Shown: positions 33,266 to 42,744, counted from the first letter of the stretch. The stretch is DNA of 64,000 nucleotides from JBCCVH01 sp942492555 (GCA_942492555.1 CALOEX010000014.1:124001-188000); one strand, 5' to 3'. The notes: generated by a model from the letters alone, not told the origin. A program made the numbers and translations.

Positions 33266-36058
33266 TCACTTTTGCATAAATTCGAATTCTTTTTGCAAAA
33301 AGATGCCTGTGGGACTCTCTGGGTTTTGTGCGAGTTCTTCTGGTGTGCCAACTGCCATTATTTTTCCCCCTTCACTACCTGCTTGAGGTCCTAAATCAAT
33401 GATATAGTCAGCATTTTTGATAAGATCAATATTATGTTCTATACAAATAACAGTACTGCCTTTATCCACGAGTTGTTGCAAGATGTTTTTTAGTTTTTCC
33501 ACATCTTGAAAATGTAGCCCTGTCGTTGGTTCATCTAATATATAGAGTGTTTTTCCTGTATTTTTTTTTGTTAGTTCCACGGATATTTTCACCCGTTGTG
33601 CTTCTCCTCCTGAAAGTTCAGGTGCAGGATGACCAATGCGTATATACCCTAGGCCCACATCTGACAATGCTTGGAGTTTTGTGATTATTTTGGGATGTGC
33701 CTTGAAAAAAACGAGGGCTTTCTCTACAGTCATTGCTAAAATATCTGCTATAGACTTGTGCTTATATTGCACTTCTAGGGTATCTCTATTGTAGCAAAGA
33801 CCTTGACATACATCGCAGGTTATGCGCACATTGGGTAAAAAATCCATCACAATGGTAGTAGCTCCTGCTCCTTTGCAATTTTCACACCGACCACCCGTCA
33901 TATTAAAAGAGAAATGTGATGCTTTCCATCCACGGATGCGTGCTTGTGGCAATTGTGTAAAAAGATCGCGGATAAGATCAAAAAGCTGGGTATAAGTAGC
34001 GACATTGGATCGTTGGGTTCTTCCTATGGGTTTTTGGGTTACTTCAATTACTTTATTGATATGTGTTACCCCCTCTATATTTTTGTAAGGGAGAGGTGTT
34101 GAATGGCTTTGTTTGAGTGCTTTCTTTACTGCGGGTACGAGGGTACCATGTATAAGGCTGGATTTACCACTGCCACTAACACCTGTTACGGCTATGAAAG
34201 TACCTAAGGGAAATGTAATATCTACATTTTTTAAGGTATGTCCTGTGCATCCTTGTAGGATAATGTTGTTTTTGCTTTTCCGTCTTTTTGGGATAGGTGT
34301 TTTTTGTATGTTTTTTAAATAGTGTACAGTGGGGCAGTTTGAGGTCAAAAATTGTTCTAATTTCCCCTGTGCAACAATTTCTCCACCGTGTTCGCCTGCT
34401 CCTGGTCCTATTTCTACTAAATAGTCTGCTGCTAACATGGTATCACGGTCATGCTCAATAACAATAACTGTATTACCTAGGTCGCGTAGTTGTTTAAGTG
34501 CATCAATGAGCTTTTGGTTATCGCTGGGGTGAAGCCCGATGCTAGGTTCATCTAATACGTACATGATACCGACTAAATGGCTATCTGGTGTACCTATTTG
34601 GGTTGCTATGCGCAAACGACGAATTTCGCCTCCTGAAAGGGTAGCAATGGAACGATCAAGCGTAAAGTAATGCAATCCCATGTGCAGTAATAGTTGCAGA
34701 CGTTTTTGTATTTCTGTTAATACTTGCTCGCCGATCATTTTCTGTGTAGGTGTTAAGTGATTGGGAAGGTCACGCATCCATGCATCTAATATTGGAAGCT
34801 CCATTTGGCAGATTTCTGCAATATTTTTACCGTTGATTTTGAAGTGTAGAGCTTCTGGGTTAAGGCGAGTACCTTGGCAGGAAGGACATGTTTTTGTTTC
34901 TATTCCTTCATCTTCTTCACCTTGGTAAGTATGGAGTTTTTTAAGTAAAAAACGCGCCAGGTTCACAGAGGTGTCTCCTTTGTATACTTTGGTGCCATGC
35001 AAGAGTGCGTAAAGTGTTTTTAAAGGAATTTGTTGTAAGGGGGTTTGTAATGAATAACCATGTTTGCTGAGCATGTTTTCTATGTTTTGAAACATAGTGT
35101 TGTATTTGTACTTCCCTAAAAGGGGTATGCCCCCTTGTAAAATATTTTTGTTGGGATCTGGGATGAGTATTTTTTTATTGATTTCATAAATAGTACCCAC
35201 ACCATGGCATACGGTGCATGCTCCTCGGGAGGAGTTGAATGAAAAGGTGCTTGGAATGGGTTGAGGATAAGATAACCCTGTTTGCTCATCTACGAAAAAA
35301 CGAGAAAAATAGGTTTTGATACCTGCACTTTCTATGTAAAAACTCCCTTTGCCAATATTCAGGGTTCTGGCAATAATGGTTTTGATTGTTTCCCTGTCGT
35401 TTTTTGAAATGGTAACTTCGTCTATAATCAAGTAGATATCATGTGTTTTATAACGATCAACTTGCATGTAAGGAGTAAGGCGCATTTTTTTGCCATCTAC
35501 AATCACCCATTGATAACCTTTTTTGTAGAGTTGGCTAAAAAGAGTTTTATAATTGCCTTTGCGTGCTATGATCAGTGGTGCAATAAATAAAACTGTTTCT
35601 TCATTGTATTGGTGAAAAACACGCTCTTCTATTGTTTCTTCTGACTGCTGTTCCATTTTTTGTCCTGTTGAGGAATAGGCATCTGCTATCCGTGCATATA
35701 ACAAACGCAAAAAAGCATAGATGTCTGTGAGCGTACCAACAGTGGATCGTTGTGTTCTGCTACTACTAATTTCTTGGCCCACACCAATGACTGCTTGCAA
35801 TCCATTCACATGGTCAACATCTGGCTTTTCTAAAGACTCTACAAAATTGCGTACAAAAGAAGATTCTAAAATGCCCATATAACGGCGGTATGCCTCTGCA
35901 TATAATAGGTGAAAAACAAGGGAGGATTTTCCACTACCGCTAACGCCTGTAACAACGATGAGTTGATGATGGGGTAAGCGTAAGGTTACTTCTTTTAAAT
36001 TATGTACACGACCATTGATAATTTCTATACAAGAGTTGTGGGAAAAGGGTTTATTCAT
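33266..36058 (-). CDS. uvrA: Excinuclease ABC subunit A
   Basis: UvrA is the damage-sensing ATPase of nucleotide excision repair. The 930 residues hold two ABC ATPase halves: Walker A VTGVSGSGKSSL appears twice, with signatures LSGGEIRRLRIA and LSGGEAQRVKIS and Walker B YVLDEPSIGLH and YILDEPTTGLH. Zinc modules show CTVCHGVG/CPSCQGTR and CENCKGAG/CDVCQGLC. It is complete. rnhA is upstream and its last codons overlap the uvrA start by 8 bp, so the two are translationally coupled. Confidence 0.97.
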   Translation of the reverse strand: MNKPFSHNSCIEIINGRVHNLKEVTLRLPHHQLIVVTGVSGSGKSSLVFHLLYAEAYRRYMGILESSFVRNFVESLEKPDVDHVNGLQAVIGVGQEISSSRTQRSTVGTLTDIYAFLRLLYARIADAYSSTGQKMEQQSEETIEERVFHQYNEETVLFIAPLIIARKGNYKTLFSQLYKKGYQWVIVDGKKMRLTPYMQVDRYKTHDIYLIIDEVTISKNDRETIKTIIARTLNIGKGSFYIESAGIKTYFSRFFVDEQTGLSYPQPIPSTFSFNSSRGACTVCHGVGTIYEINKKILIPDPNKNILQGGIPLLGKYKYNTMFQNIENMLSKHGYSLQTPLQQIPLKTLYALLHGTKVYKGDTSVNLARFLLKKLHTYQGEEDEGIETKTCPSCQGTRLNPEALHFKINGKNIAEICQMELPILDAWMRDLPNHLTPTQKMIGEQVLTEIQKRLQLLLHMGLHYFTLDRSIATLSGGEIRRLRIATQIGTPDSHLVGIMYVLDEPSIGLHPSDNQKLIDALKQLRDLGNTVIVIEHDRDTMLAADYLVEIGPGAGEHGGEIVAQGKLEQFLTSNCPTVHYLKNIQKTPIPKRRKSKNNIILQGCTGHTLKNVDITFPLGTFIAVTGVSGSGKSSLIHGTLVPAVKKALKQSHSTPLPYKNIEGVTHINKVIEVTQKPIGRTQRSNVATYTQLFDLIRDLFTQLPQARIRGWKASHFSFNMTGGRCENCKGAGATTIVMDFLPNVRITCDVCQGLCYNRDTLEVQYKHKSIADILAMTVEKALVFFKAHPKIITKLQALSDVGLGYIRIGHPAPELSGGEAQRVKISVELTKKNTGKTLYILDEPTTGLHFQDVEKLKNILQQLVDKGSTVICIEHNIDLIKNADYIIDLGPQAGSEGGKIMAVGTPEELAQNPESPTGIFLQKEFEFMQK

Positions 36059-36557
36059 AGTCTTTTTTTATTATTGGTGGTTCATTGTAATTTTGGATAT
36101 TATGATGTAATGCAAACATATAGCCTGTGTCAACTAGCCAAGGTCCTTTTGTGCTTGCCTCTACAGCTAGCTGATCGCAACGCTCATTATATGGATTATT
36201 TGCATGACCCTTGATCCATATGAAAGTTACATGGTGTTGCTGGATTAGCTTTAAAAAACGACGCCATAAATCACTGTTTTTACGCTTTTTAAAATTGGTT
36301 TTTTGCCAGGTTTTTAACCATCCTTTTTGAACTGCATCCACGACGTAGCGAGAGTCGCTATATACCACTACTTTTTGGTGGGGTTTTTGCAGGAGTTCTA
36401 AACCAATAATAACAGCTAAAAGCTCCATGCGGTTATTGGTAGTACAAGCATAGGCTCCACTATATTCCTTTTTTTGTGCTTGATACATTAAAATGCCTCC
36501 ATATCCTCCTGGACCAGGATTACCTTTGGCGGCACCATCTGTGTATAATGTTATCAT
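36051..36557 (-). CDS. rnhA: Ribonuclease HI
   Basis: It removes RNA from RNA-DNA hybrids. The catalytic carboxylates are visible: Asp in LYTDGAAKGNPG, Glu in NNRMELLAVI, Asp in VYSDSRYVVDA, and Asp in NERCDQLAVEA. At 168 aa it is complete and starts at the first ATG. The stop overlaps the start of uvrA. A promoter with perfect TTTG-N20-TACCTTTG lies upstream, 45 nt before the ATG. Confidence 0.96.
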   Translation of the reverse strand: MITLYTDGAAKGNPGPGGYGGILMYQAQKKEYSGAYACTTNNRMELLAVIIGLELLQKPHQKVVVYSDSRYVVDAVQKGWLKTWQKTNFKKRKNSDLWRRFLKLIQQHHVTFIWIKGHANNPYNERCDQLAVEASTKGPWLVDTGYMFALHHNIQNYNEPPIIKKDYE

Positions 36558-36605
36558 TGTTATCTATAAATGGGTAAGATGCTATTTGCTTTTATGTGAC
36601 TTATG

Positions 36606-36637
36606 CAAAGGTACAATATACTTACATAAAGTACAAA
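36606..36637 (-). promoter_or_regulatory. Promoter of rnhA-uvrA (TTTG-N20-TACCTTTG)
   Basis: On the minus strand both elements of the Bacteroidota housekeeping promoter are exact: TTTG at 36637-36634 and TACCTTTG at 36613-36606, with 20 bases between. Transcription should begin near 36602. The rest of 36558-36958 holds no gene that I can support. Confidence 0.8.
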
Positions 36638-36923
36638 GTTATCTCTTTTGAGATGTTAAATCATGCCATTAACCAGTATGGATTTTCCTGTTTTAAGAAA
36701 TACATGCTACAATTTTATCCCACATGCCACACCCCACAAAGATTGTTTAGGCCTTGTAGAAGCAGTTTTCTTTTTATTTATCTTGCTATTTCATGCCTTG
36801 TGTTGATTGTTTAATAAAATATATTAGAGTAGTTGCATTATGTGAATGACGATTACGTTGCTGTTTTTTCCAGGATGAAGATGCGTCGGATTGAGGTGTT
36901 GTTGCTCTACAAAAAGACATAGG

Positions 36924-36955
36924 TTTGATCATTTATCTACCAAATCGTATCTTTG
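36924..36955 (+). promoter_or_regulatory. Promoter of Rpn-like copy 1 (TTTG-N20-TATCTTTG), start codon at the expected TSS
   Basis: Exact TTTG at 36924-36927, 20 bases, and TATCTTTG at 36948-36955. Only three bases (CAT) separate it from the ATG at 36959, so the transcript should begin at or next to the start codon. Confidence 0.8.
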
Positions 36956-36958
36956 CAT

Positions 36959-37906
36959 ATGATCACAAGTAAATACCTTAATCCGCAGAACGATTTTGCT
37001 TTTAAACGCATCTTTGGGCAAGAAAAAAACAAAGAGATTCTCATCTCCATGCTCAATGCCGTGCTTAAAAATCAACTACATCATGCTATTCAAGATGTTG
37101 TCTTTCTAAAAACAGCACAAGACCCAGAAATTGCCTCCCAAAAGCAAAGCATTGTAGATGTACTCTGTAAAGACGAAGACGGCTGTCAATACATTGTAGA
37201 AATGCAGATAGCACGTACCGAAGGCTTTGAAAAAAGAGCGCTTTTCTACGCTTCTAAAGCCTATGTAGATCAAGCAGAAGTAGGTGAAAAATACCATAAC
37301 CTCAAAGAGGTCATATTTTTAGCCTTCACCAACCACATTCTTTTCCCTAAAAAGGAACATTATAAAAGTGAACATGTTATTCTGGATAAAGTTACACTCG
37401 CCCATGACATAAAGGATATGAGTTTTACTTTTGTAGAACTGCCTAAATTTGGGCAGCAATGTCCAGAAGACATCAGCAAACTTTCTTTAGAAGAAAAATT
37501 CTATCACTTTTTGTACAAAGCTCCTGCCATGAGCCATGCAGATTTGGCAAAGCTTACAGGGAGAGATATTGTTATCAAAAAGGCTTTTGATGAGCTAGAA
37601 AGGTTTAGTTGGACAGAAGAAGAACTCAATACCTATGATCAAGTCCAAAAAAGAGAGAGAGACAATTTCTCTGCTTTACTTTACGCTAAACAAGAAGGGC
37701 TTACAGAAGGTATCAAAAAAGGTATCAAAAAAGGTAAACAAGAAGGACTCACAGAAGGAATGGAAAAAGGCAAACAAGAAGGTCTTGCAGAAGGTATGGA
37801 AAAAGGCAAAGAAGAAGAAAGGAAAGCCATGGCAGCAAAAATGCGCAAAGCAGGTGTTGATCCAGCACTCATTGCACAAATACTACACAGCAAGGATGAT
37901 GAATAA
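36959..37906 (+). CDS. PD-(D/E)XK nuclease-family (Rpn-like) protein, copy 1
   Basis: 315 residues of the PD-(D/E)XK family often labelled putative transposase, related to the Rpn recombination-promoting nucleases. NDFAFKRIFG opens the domain. The catalytic core is visible as VDVLCKDEDGCQYIVEMQ (Asp, then Glu-x-Gln), followed by FEKRALFYASKAYVDQ. The C-terminal tail is a run of short repeats of the type KQEGLTEGMEKG, probably helical and charged. I chose the ATG at 36959, since the TTG two codons upstream is part of the promoter. Copies 2 and 3 follow head to tail with the same spacer. Confidence 0.9.
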   Translation: MITSKYLNPQNDFAFKRIFGQEKNKEILISMLNAVLKNQLHHAIQDVVFLKTAQDPEIASQKQSIVDVLCKDEDGCQYIVEMQIARTEGFEKRALFYASKAYVDQAEVGEKYHNLKEVIFLAFTNHILFPKKEHYKSEHVILDKVTLAHDIKDMSFTFVELPKFGQQCPEDISKLSLEEKFYHFLYKAPAMSHADLAKLTGRDIVIKKAFDELERFSWTEEELNTYDQVQKRERDNFSALLYAKQEGLTEGIKKGIKKGKQEGLTEGMEKGKQEGLAEGMEKGKEEERKAMAAKMRKAGVDPALIAQILHSKDDE

Positions 37907-37932
37907 GTTAGTGAAAAGTTACACTATAACCC

Positions 37933-37964
37933 TTTAACATTTTGTTCAAAAAACAATATCTTTG
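37933..37964 (+). promoter_or_regulatory. Promoter of Rpn-like copy 2 (TTTA-N20-TATCTTTG)
   Basis: TATCTTTG is exact and the -33 element is TTTA at 20 bases. The ATG at 37968 is again three bases downstream. The 61-bp spacer is the same as before copy 3. Confidence 0.65.
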
Positions 37965-37967
37965 CAT

Positions 37968-38951
37968 ATGATCACAAGTAAATACCTCAATCCGCAGAAC
38001 GACTTTGCCTTTAAACGCATCTTTGGGCAAGAAAAGAACAAGGAGATTCTCATCTCCATGCTCAATGCCGTGCTTAAAAATCAACTACATCATGCTATTC
38101 AAGATGTTGTCTTTCTAAAAACAGCACAAGACCCAGAAATTGCCTCCCAAAAGCAAAGCATTGTAGATGTACTCTGTAAAGACGAAGACGGCTGTCAATA
38201 CATTGTAGAAATGCAGATAGCACGTACAGAAGGATTTGAAAAAAGAGCGCTTTTCTACGCGTCTAAAGCCTATGTAGATCAAGCAGAAGTAGGTGAAAAA
38301 TACCATAACCTCAAAGAGGTCATTTTTTTAGCTTTTACCAACCACATTCTTTTTCCTAAAAAGGAACATTATAAAAGTGAACATGTTATTCTGGATAAAG
38401 TTACACTCGCCCAGGACATGAAGTATATGAGTTTTACTTTTGTAGAACTGCCTAAATTTGGGCAGCAATGTCCAGAAGACATCAGCAAACTTTCTTTAGA
38501 AGAAAAATTCTATCACTTTTTGTACAAAGCTCCTGCCATGAGCCATGCAGATTTGGCAAAGCTTACAGGGAGAGATATTGTTATCAAAAAGGCTTTTGAT
38601 GAGCTAGAAAGGTTTAGTTGGACAGAAGAAGAACTCAATACCTATGATCAAGTCCAAAAAAGAGAGAGAGACAATTTCTCTGCTTTACTTTACGCTAAAC
38701 AAGAAGGGCTTACAGAAGGTATCAAAAAAGGTATAAAAAAAGGTAAACAAGAAGGACTCACAGAAGGAATGGAAAAAGGCAAACAAGAAGGTCTTGCAGA
38801 AGGTATGGAAAAAGGCAAACAAGAAGGTCTTGCAGAAGGTATGGAAAAAGGCAAAGAAGAAGAAAGGAAAGCCATGGCAGCAAAAATGCGCAAAGCAGGT
38901 GTTGATCCAGCACTCATTGCACAAATACTACACAGCAAGGATGATGAATAA
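37968..38951 (+). CDS. PD-(D/E)XK nuclease-family (Rpn-like) protein, copy 2
   Basis: 327 residues, almost identical to copy 1 through the nuclease domain; differences such as AQDMKYMSF against AHDIKDMSF are few. Catalytic residues are intact. The C-terminal repeat tail has one more KQEGLAEGMEKG unit than copy 1. It has its own promoter, so the three genes are likely separate transcription units. Confidence 0.9.
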   Translation: MITSKYLNPQNDFAFKRIFGQEKNKEILISMLNAVLKNQLHHAIQDVVFLKTAQDPEIASQKQSIVDVLCKDEDGCQYIVEMQIARTEGFEKRALFYASKAYVDQAEVGEKYHNLKEVIFLAFTNHILFPKKEHYKSEHVILDKVTLAQDMKYMSFTFVELPKFGQQCPEDISKLSLEEKFYHFLYKAPAMSHADLAKLTGRDIVIKKAFDELERFSWTEEELNTYDQVQKRERDNFSALLYAKQEGLTEGIKKGIKKGKQEGLTEGMEKGKQEGLAEGMEKGKQEGLAEGMEKGKEEERKAMAAKMRKAGVDPALIAQILHSKDDE

Positions 38952-38977
38952 GTTAGTGAAAAGTTACACTATAACCC

Positions 38978-39009
38978 TTTAACATTTTGTTCAAAAAACA
39001 ATATCTTTG
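38978..39009 (+). promoter_or_regulatory. Promoter of Rpn-like copy 3 (TTTA-N20-TATCTTTG)
   Basis: Same layout as for copy 2, with the ATG at 39013 three bases after the box. Confidence 0.65.
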
Positions 39010-39012
39010 CAT

Positions 39013-39936
39013 ATGATCACAAGTAAATACCTCAATCCGCAGAACGACTTTGCCTTTAAACGCATCTTTGGGCAAGAAAAAAACAAAGAGATTCTCATCT
39101 CCATGCTCAATGCCGTGCTTAAAAATCAACTACATCATGCTATTCAAGATGTTGTCTTTCTAAAAACAGCACAAGACCCAGAAATTGCCTCCCAAAAGCA
39201 AAGCATTGTAGATGTACTCTGTAAAGACGAAGACGGCTGTCAATACATTGTAGAAATGCAGATAGCACGTACCGAAGGCTTTGAAAAAAGAGCGCTTTTC
39301 TACGCGTCTAAAGCCTATGTAGATCAAGCAGAAGTAGGTGAAAAATACCATAACCTCAAAGAGGTCATATTTTTAGCCTTCACCAACCACATTCTTTTCC
39401 CTAAAAAGGAACATTATAAAAGTGAACATGTTATTCTGGATAAAGTTACACTCGCCCAGGACATGAAGTATATGAGTTTTACTTTTGTAGAACTGCCTAA
39501 ATTTGGGCAGCAATGTCCAGAAGACATCAGCAAACTTTCCTTAGAAGAAAAATTCTATCACTTTTTGTACAAAGCTCCTGCCATGAGCCATGCAGATTTG
39601 GCAAAGCTTACAGGGAAAGACATTGTTATCAAAAAGGCTTTTGATGAGCTGGAAAGGTTTAGTTGGACAGAAGAAGAACTCAATACGTATGATCAAGTCC
39701 AAAAAAGAGAGAGAGACAATCTCTCTGCTTTGCTCTATGCTAAAAAGGAAGGTAAACAAGAAGGTCTTGCAGAGGGTATGGAAAAAGGTATGGAAAAAGG
39801 CAAACAAGAAGGTCTTACAGAGGGTATGGAAAAAGGTATGGAAAAAGGTAAACAAGCCATGGTAGCAAAAATGCGCAAAGCAGGTGTTGATCCAGCACTC
39901 ATTGCACAAATACTACACAGCAAGGATGATGAATAA
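39013..39936 (+). CDS. PD-(D/E)XK nuclease-family (Rpn-like) protein, copy 3
   Basis: 307 residues with the same nuclease domain as copies 1 and 2 and intact catalytic residues. The tail is reorganised: KKEGKQEGLAEGMEKGMEKG, doubled, instead of the IKKGIKKGKQ series. The last residues (MRKAGVDPALIAQILHSKDDE) are constant in all three, so the repeat between nuclease domain and terminus is the variable part. Confidence 0.9.
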   Translation: MITSKYLNPQNDFAFKRIFGQEKNKEILISMLNAVLKNQLHHAIQDVVFLKTAQDPEIASQKQSIVDVLCKDEDGCQYIVEMQIARTEGFEKRALFYASKAYVDQAEVGEKYHNLKEVIFLAFTNHILFPKKEHYKSEHVILDKVTLAQDMKYMSFTFVELPKFGQQCPEDISKLSLEEKFYHFLYKAPAMSHADLAKLTGKDIVIKKAFDELERFSWTEEELNTYDQVQKRERDNLSALLYAKKEGKQEGLAEGMEKGMEKGKQEGLTEGMEKGMEKGKQAMVAKMRKAGVDPALIAQILHSKDDE

Positions 39937-39949
39937 GTAAATACGAAGT

Positions 39950-40040
39950 TACACTATAACCCTTTAACATCTTGTTCAAAAAAACATATTTTCATATGGT
40001 CATCACAAAATATTTCAATCTGCAAAACGACTACCTTTAG
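39950..40040 (+). pseudogene. Decayed fourth Rpn-like copy
   Basis: The intergenic spacer and the first codons are repeated once more. From 39996 the frame reads MVITKYFNLQNDYL and then stops, matching the MITSKYLNPQNDF start of the intact genes. The -7 box has become TATTTTC. The remainder of the gene is gone. Confidence 0.8.
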
Positions 40041-40097
40041 GTCTACATTCTGTACCAAATGTGGGGTGATATGTGAATTTTACATAATAAATTTTTG

Positions 40098-42275
40098 CTA
40101 CATATGGTTTAGTATAGTGCTATTATTTTTTTTATGTCTATTATGTTTATTTTGTTTACTATTTATATTATCAGATTCATTTGTCTCAAAAGAGACTTTT
40201 TTAGGCAACTTACTTTCGTTAAACGTTTTTATCGGTCTTTTAGAGAAACTATTAAGAGTTGTTATTTGACTATTTGTCAGTGGGAGAGAGTTACGGCGTT
40301 TTTTTGCTAAATTCTTTGTCTTTTTTGGTAAAGAGCTTATTATGCTTTCGTTATCATCTTCGTCATCATTGGTAAGAGATGTAACTGAGGATGGGAGAGC
40401 AATGTTATTGTTATGGGGATCAATAACGAATGCCTTTCTTGAATAAGAAGAATTTACGGACCACATGGAATTTTTTCGTGAATATGGTGAATAAAAAAGG
40501 GCGTTGTCTTGTTCATGTGTTTGTGCATCCAGCTGGTTTTTTAATTCAATAATTATACTCATAATGCTTTCATACAAAGCTAAAGCATAAGACATTATTT
40601 CTTTTTTATCAGCAACATCCTCAATGTTTGTATAAGAGAATTCTGTATTTTCTTTGGAAGTAACACTAGTGTTATTGTTTGTATTGTCCACGTTTTCTTC
40701 TGTAAATTTATGCCAGATACCTTTATGTATATTCTTGATTTTTTGATATATATCTTGCAATTCCTTAGGGCTATACAAGTAGTCTTTTGGAAGATTTTCA
40801 TATCCTGTGAGAGCATTGCGGTATGAGACAATAGCATTGATGTAGTTATGCTCTTTATAATGATCATTTCCATTTTTTGTGTAAATTTTTGCGATTTCAT
40901 GTACGAGTGCACTTGATGCATTTGCTATAGGGGATATTTTTGTTGGTTTTTTAGATTGTTCAGTTTGCTCTAATAAATAATTGTCGTTATCCTCGCTACT
41001 ACATGATGATTCGCTATCATAGGAATCCGCGTTTTGTGTTTTGATATCTCCTAAAGTTTTTTGAATGTTGGTGACAATTTTGTTTAATCCAGCAAGATCC
41101 TTTACATTTTTATCTGTCTCTTCGTTTTGTATCTTCTGGATATTTTGTAAGGTTTCCTCTATTGTGTTTACATTTTTGTTTAATTCAGTAAGATCCTTTA
41201 CATTTTTGTTTAATTCATTAAGAACATCATCATTTGGCTTTTGGTTTGGTTTGATATCTTCTAAAGTTTTCTGTATTGTCTCTACATTTCTCTTTAATTC
41301 ATTAAGAACATCATCATTTGGCTTTTGGTTTGGTTTGACCTCTTGTAAAGTTTTTTGAATGTTGGTGACAATTTTGTTTAATCCAGCAAGGTCCTGAACA
41401 TTTTTCTTTGTCTCTTCGTTTTGTATCTTCTGGATATTTTGTAAGGTTTCCTGTATTGTCTCTACATTTTTCTTTAATCCATTAAGAACATCATCCTTTT
41501 CATTTTGCTTTTGGTTTGTTTTGATATCTTCTAAAGTTTTTTGAATGTTGGTGACAATTTTGTTTAATCCAGCAAGATCCTTTACATTTTTGTTTAATTC
41601 ATTAAGAACATCATCATTTGGCTTTTGGTTTGGTTTGACCTCTTGTAAAGTTTTTTGAATGTTGGTGACAATTTTGTTTAATCCAGCAAGATCCTTTACA
41701 TTTTTATCTGTCTCTTCGTTTTGTATCTTCTGGATATTTTGTAAGGTTTCCTGTATTGTCTCTACATTTTTCTTTAATCCATTAAGAACATCATCCTTTT
41801 CATTTTGCTTTTGGTTTGTTTTGATATCTAAAAGTTTTTTAGATATGTATTTGTATCCTATCAATGAGACGAAAAGGAAGGTAACTAGGTTAAGGGCAAA
41901 ATAGTAAATGAAGTTGTTGTGGGATTGTAGTAAGGAAGGTGACATGGGTAGTTGAGTGTTAACATGAGTGCCACCATCTACTCTTATGGTCGAATGCGTC
42001 TTTTTTTTTAAATTTTTTGCAGATGTAATAGATGTGTCTGGATGATTTGTATTGTTTTGTTGTTGTGTTACACTTTTGGATGATTGTGATGTGCTGGGTG
42101 TACTGACAGGGTCAGGTTCTTGTGTTGTTGTTTCTTGGTTCTGTCTTGTGTTGTCTTTTCTTGTGACTTGTGTTGGTTTTGTTACCGAATGGTAATGCCA
42201 AAAGGTATAACTTCCAGCAAGTGAAAGAAAAAGGAAGGGGAAGAGCAAAAATTTCATATGTTTATATTGTTTCAT
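40098..42275 (-). CDS. Membrane protein with long tandem coiled-coil repeats
   Basis: 725 residues. Hydrophobic segments at about 8-27 and 121-143 flank a Thr/Ser/Gln-rich region, so that part may face the periplasm. Residues 145-435 are coiled coil built of repeated blocks such as NKIVTNIQKTLEDIK, KNVETIQETLQNIQKIQ and NQKPNDDVLNELNKNV. The repeats are near-identical in DNA (41.04-41.83 kb). The C-terminal part has a TPR-like stretch (KNGNDHYKEHNYINAIVSYR) and ends basic. I cannot assign a function. A later start at residue 7 is possible. Confidence 0.75.
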   Translation of the reverse strand: MKQYKHMKFLLFPFLFLSLAGSYTFWHYHSVTKPTQVTRKDNTRQNQETTTQEPDPVSTPSTSQSSKSVTQQQNNTNHPDTSITSAKNLKKKTHSTIRVDGGTHVNTQLPMSPSLLQSHNNFIYYFALNLVTFLFVSLIGYKYISKKLLDIKTNQKQNEKDDVLNGLKKNVETIQETLQNIQKIQNEETDKNVKDLAGLNKIVTNIQKTLQEVKPNQKPNDDVLNELNKNVKDLAGLNKIVTNIQKTLEDIKTNQKQNEKDDVLNGLKKNVETIQETLQNIQKIQNEETKKNVQDLAGLNKIVTNIQKTLQEVKPNQKPNDDVLNELKRNVETIQKTLEDIKPNQKPNDDVLNELNKNVKDLTELNKNVNTIEETLQNIQKIQNEETDKNVKDLAGLNKIVTNIQKTLGDIKTQNADSYDSESSCSSEDNDNYLLEQTEQSKKPTKISPIANASSALVHEIAKIYTKNGNDHYKEHNYINAIVSYRNALTGYENLPKDYLYSPKELQDIYQKIKNIHKGIWHKFTEENVDNTNNNTSVTSKENTEFSYTNIEDVADKKEIMSYALALYESIMSIIIELKNQLDAQTHEQDNALFYSPYSRKNSMWSVNSSYSRKAFVIDPHNNNIALPSSVTSLTNDDEDDNESIISSLPKKTKNLAKKRRNSLPLTNSQITTLNSFSKRPIKTFNESKLPKKVSFETNESDNINSKQNKHNRHKKNNSTILNHM
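41040..41835 (-). repeat. Tandem DNA repeats encoding the coiled coil
   Basis: Blocks around TTTTGAATGTTGGTGACAAT and TCATTAAGAACATCATC recur several times with only a few changes, mixed in order. This fits recent duplication within the gene. Confidence 0.85.
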
Positions 42276-42576
42276 ACTTAATTTAAGGTAGTATTTTTTT
42301 AAAAGAAAAACAAATTTTTAATCTATATAATTTTTATAAAACTTTTTTTAGGTATCATGTGTCTGGCTGTTTTTGCTTACCAAGATGTAGGAGGAGGATG
42401 CTTGAACAAATCATTATCTTGATTTTTTATTGCTGCTTTTTTGTATAACATGCATGTATAATCGCTTTACAATTTTGTCTCTGGTGGCATTGAAATATAA
42501 AAATGTATCGAATGCTTTTGTATTGCATACATTACTTTTTGCAAGGGGAATGAAGCAGTTTAGTAGGGTATTTACA

Positions 42577-42608
42577 TTTGGCATTTCATTGGGCAAACTA
42601 TATCTTTG
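42577..42608 (+). promoter_or_regulatory. Promoter kept from a decayed Rpn-like copy (TTTG-N20-TATCTTTG)
   Basis: TTTG at 42577-42580 and TATCTTTG at 42601-42608 with exactly 20 bases between. What follows is a decayed Rpn-like 5' end, so the promoter may now drive the gene at 42745. Confidence 0.65.
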
Positions 42609-42680
42609 CATACGGACAACATTTCGATTTGCAAATTTTTGCTTTCAAAAGTATTTTTAAGGTAGAAAACAAGGAAAAGA
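42599..42680 (+). pseudogene. Decayed fifth Rpn-like 5' end
   Basis: Bases TATCTTTGCATA, then GCAAATTTTTGCTTTCAAAA and GGTAGAAAACAAGGAA, line up with the start of the Rpn-like genes but carry many substitutions and no open frame. The rest of 42276-42744 shows no gene. Confidence 0.65.
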
Positions 42681-42744
42681 GAAAAAAACCATAGCTTTAT
42701 TGTCCTGAATAGGTTCAGATAAATAACGTGTAGGAAAACTAAAT

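Noticed and set aside
36953..39009. TTG start two codons before the ATG in the Rpn-like genes
   Set aside because: The TTG is part of the -7 promoter box in all copies, so it would lie upstream of the transcript.
36959..39936. CRISPR array or insertion sequence at the triple repeat
   Set aside because: The repeat units are about 1 kb and are whole genes; there are no short spacers, terminal inverted repeats or target duplications that I can see.
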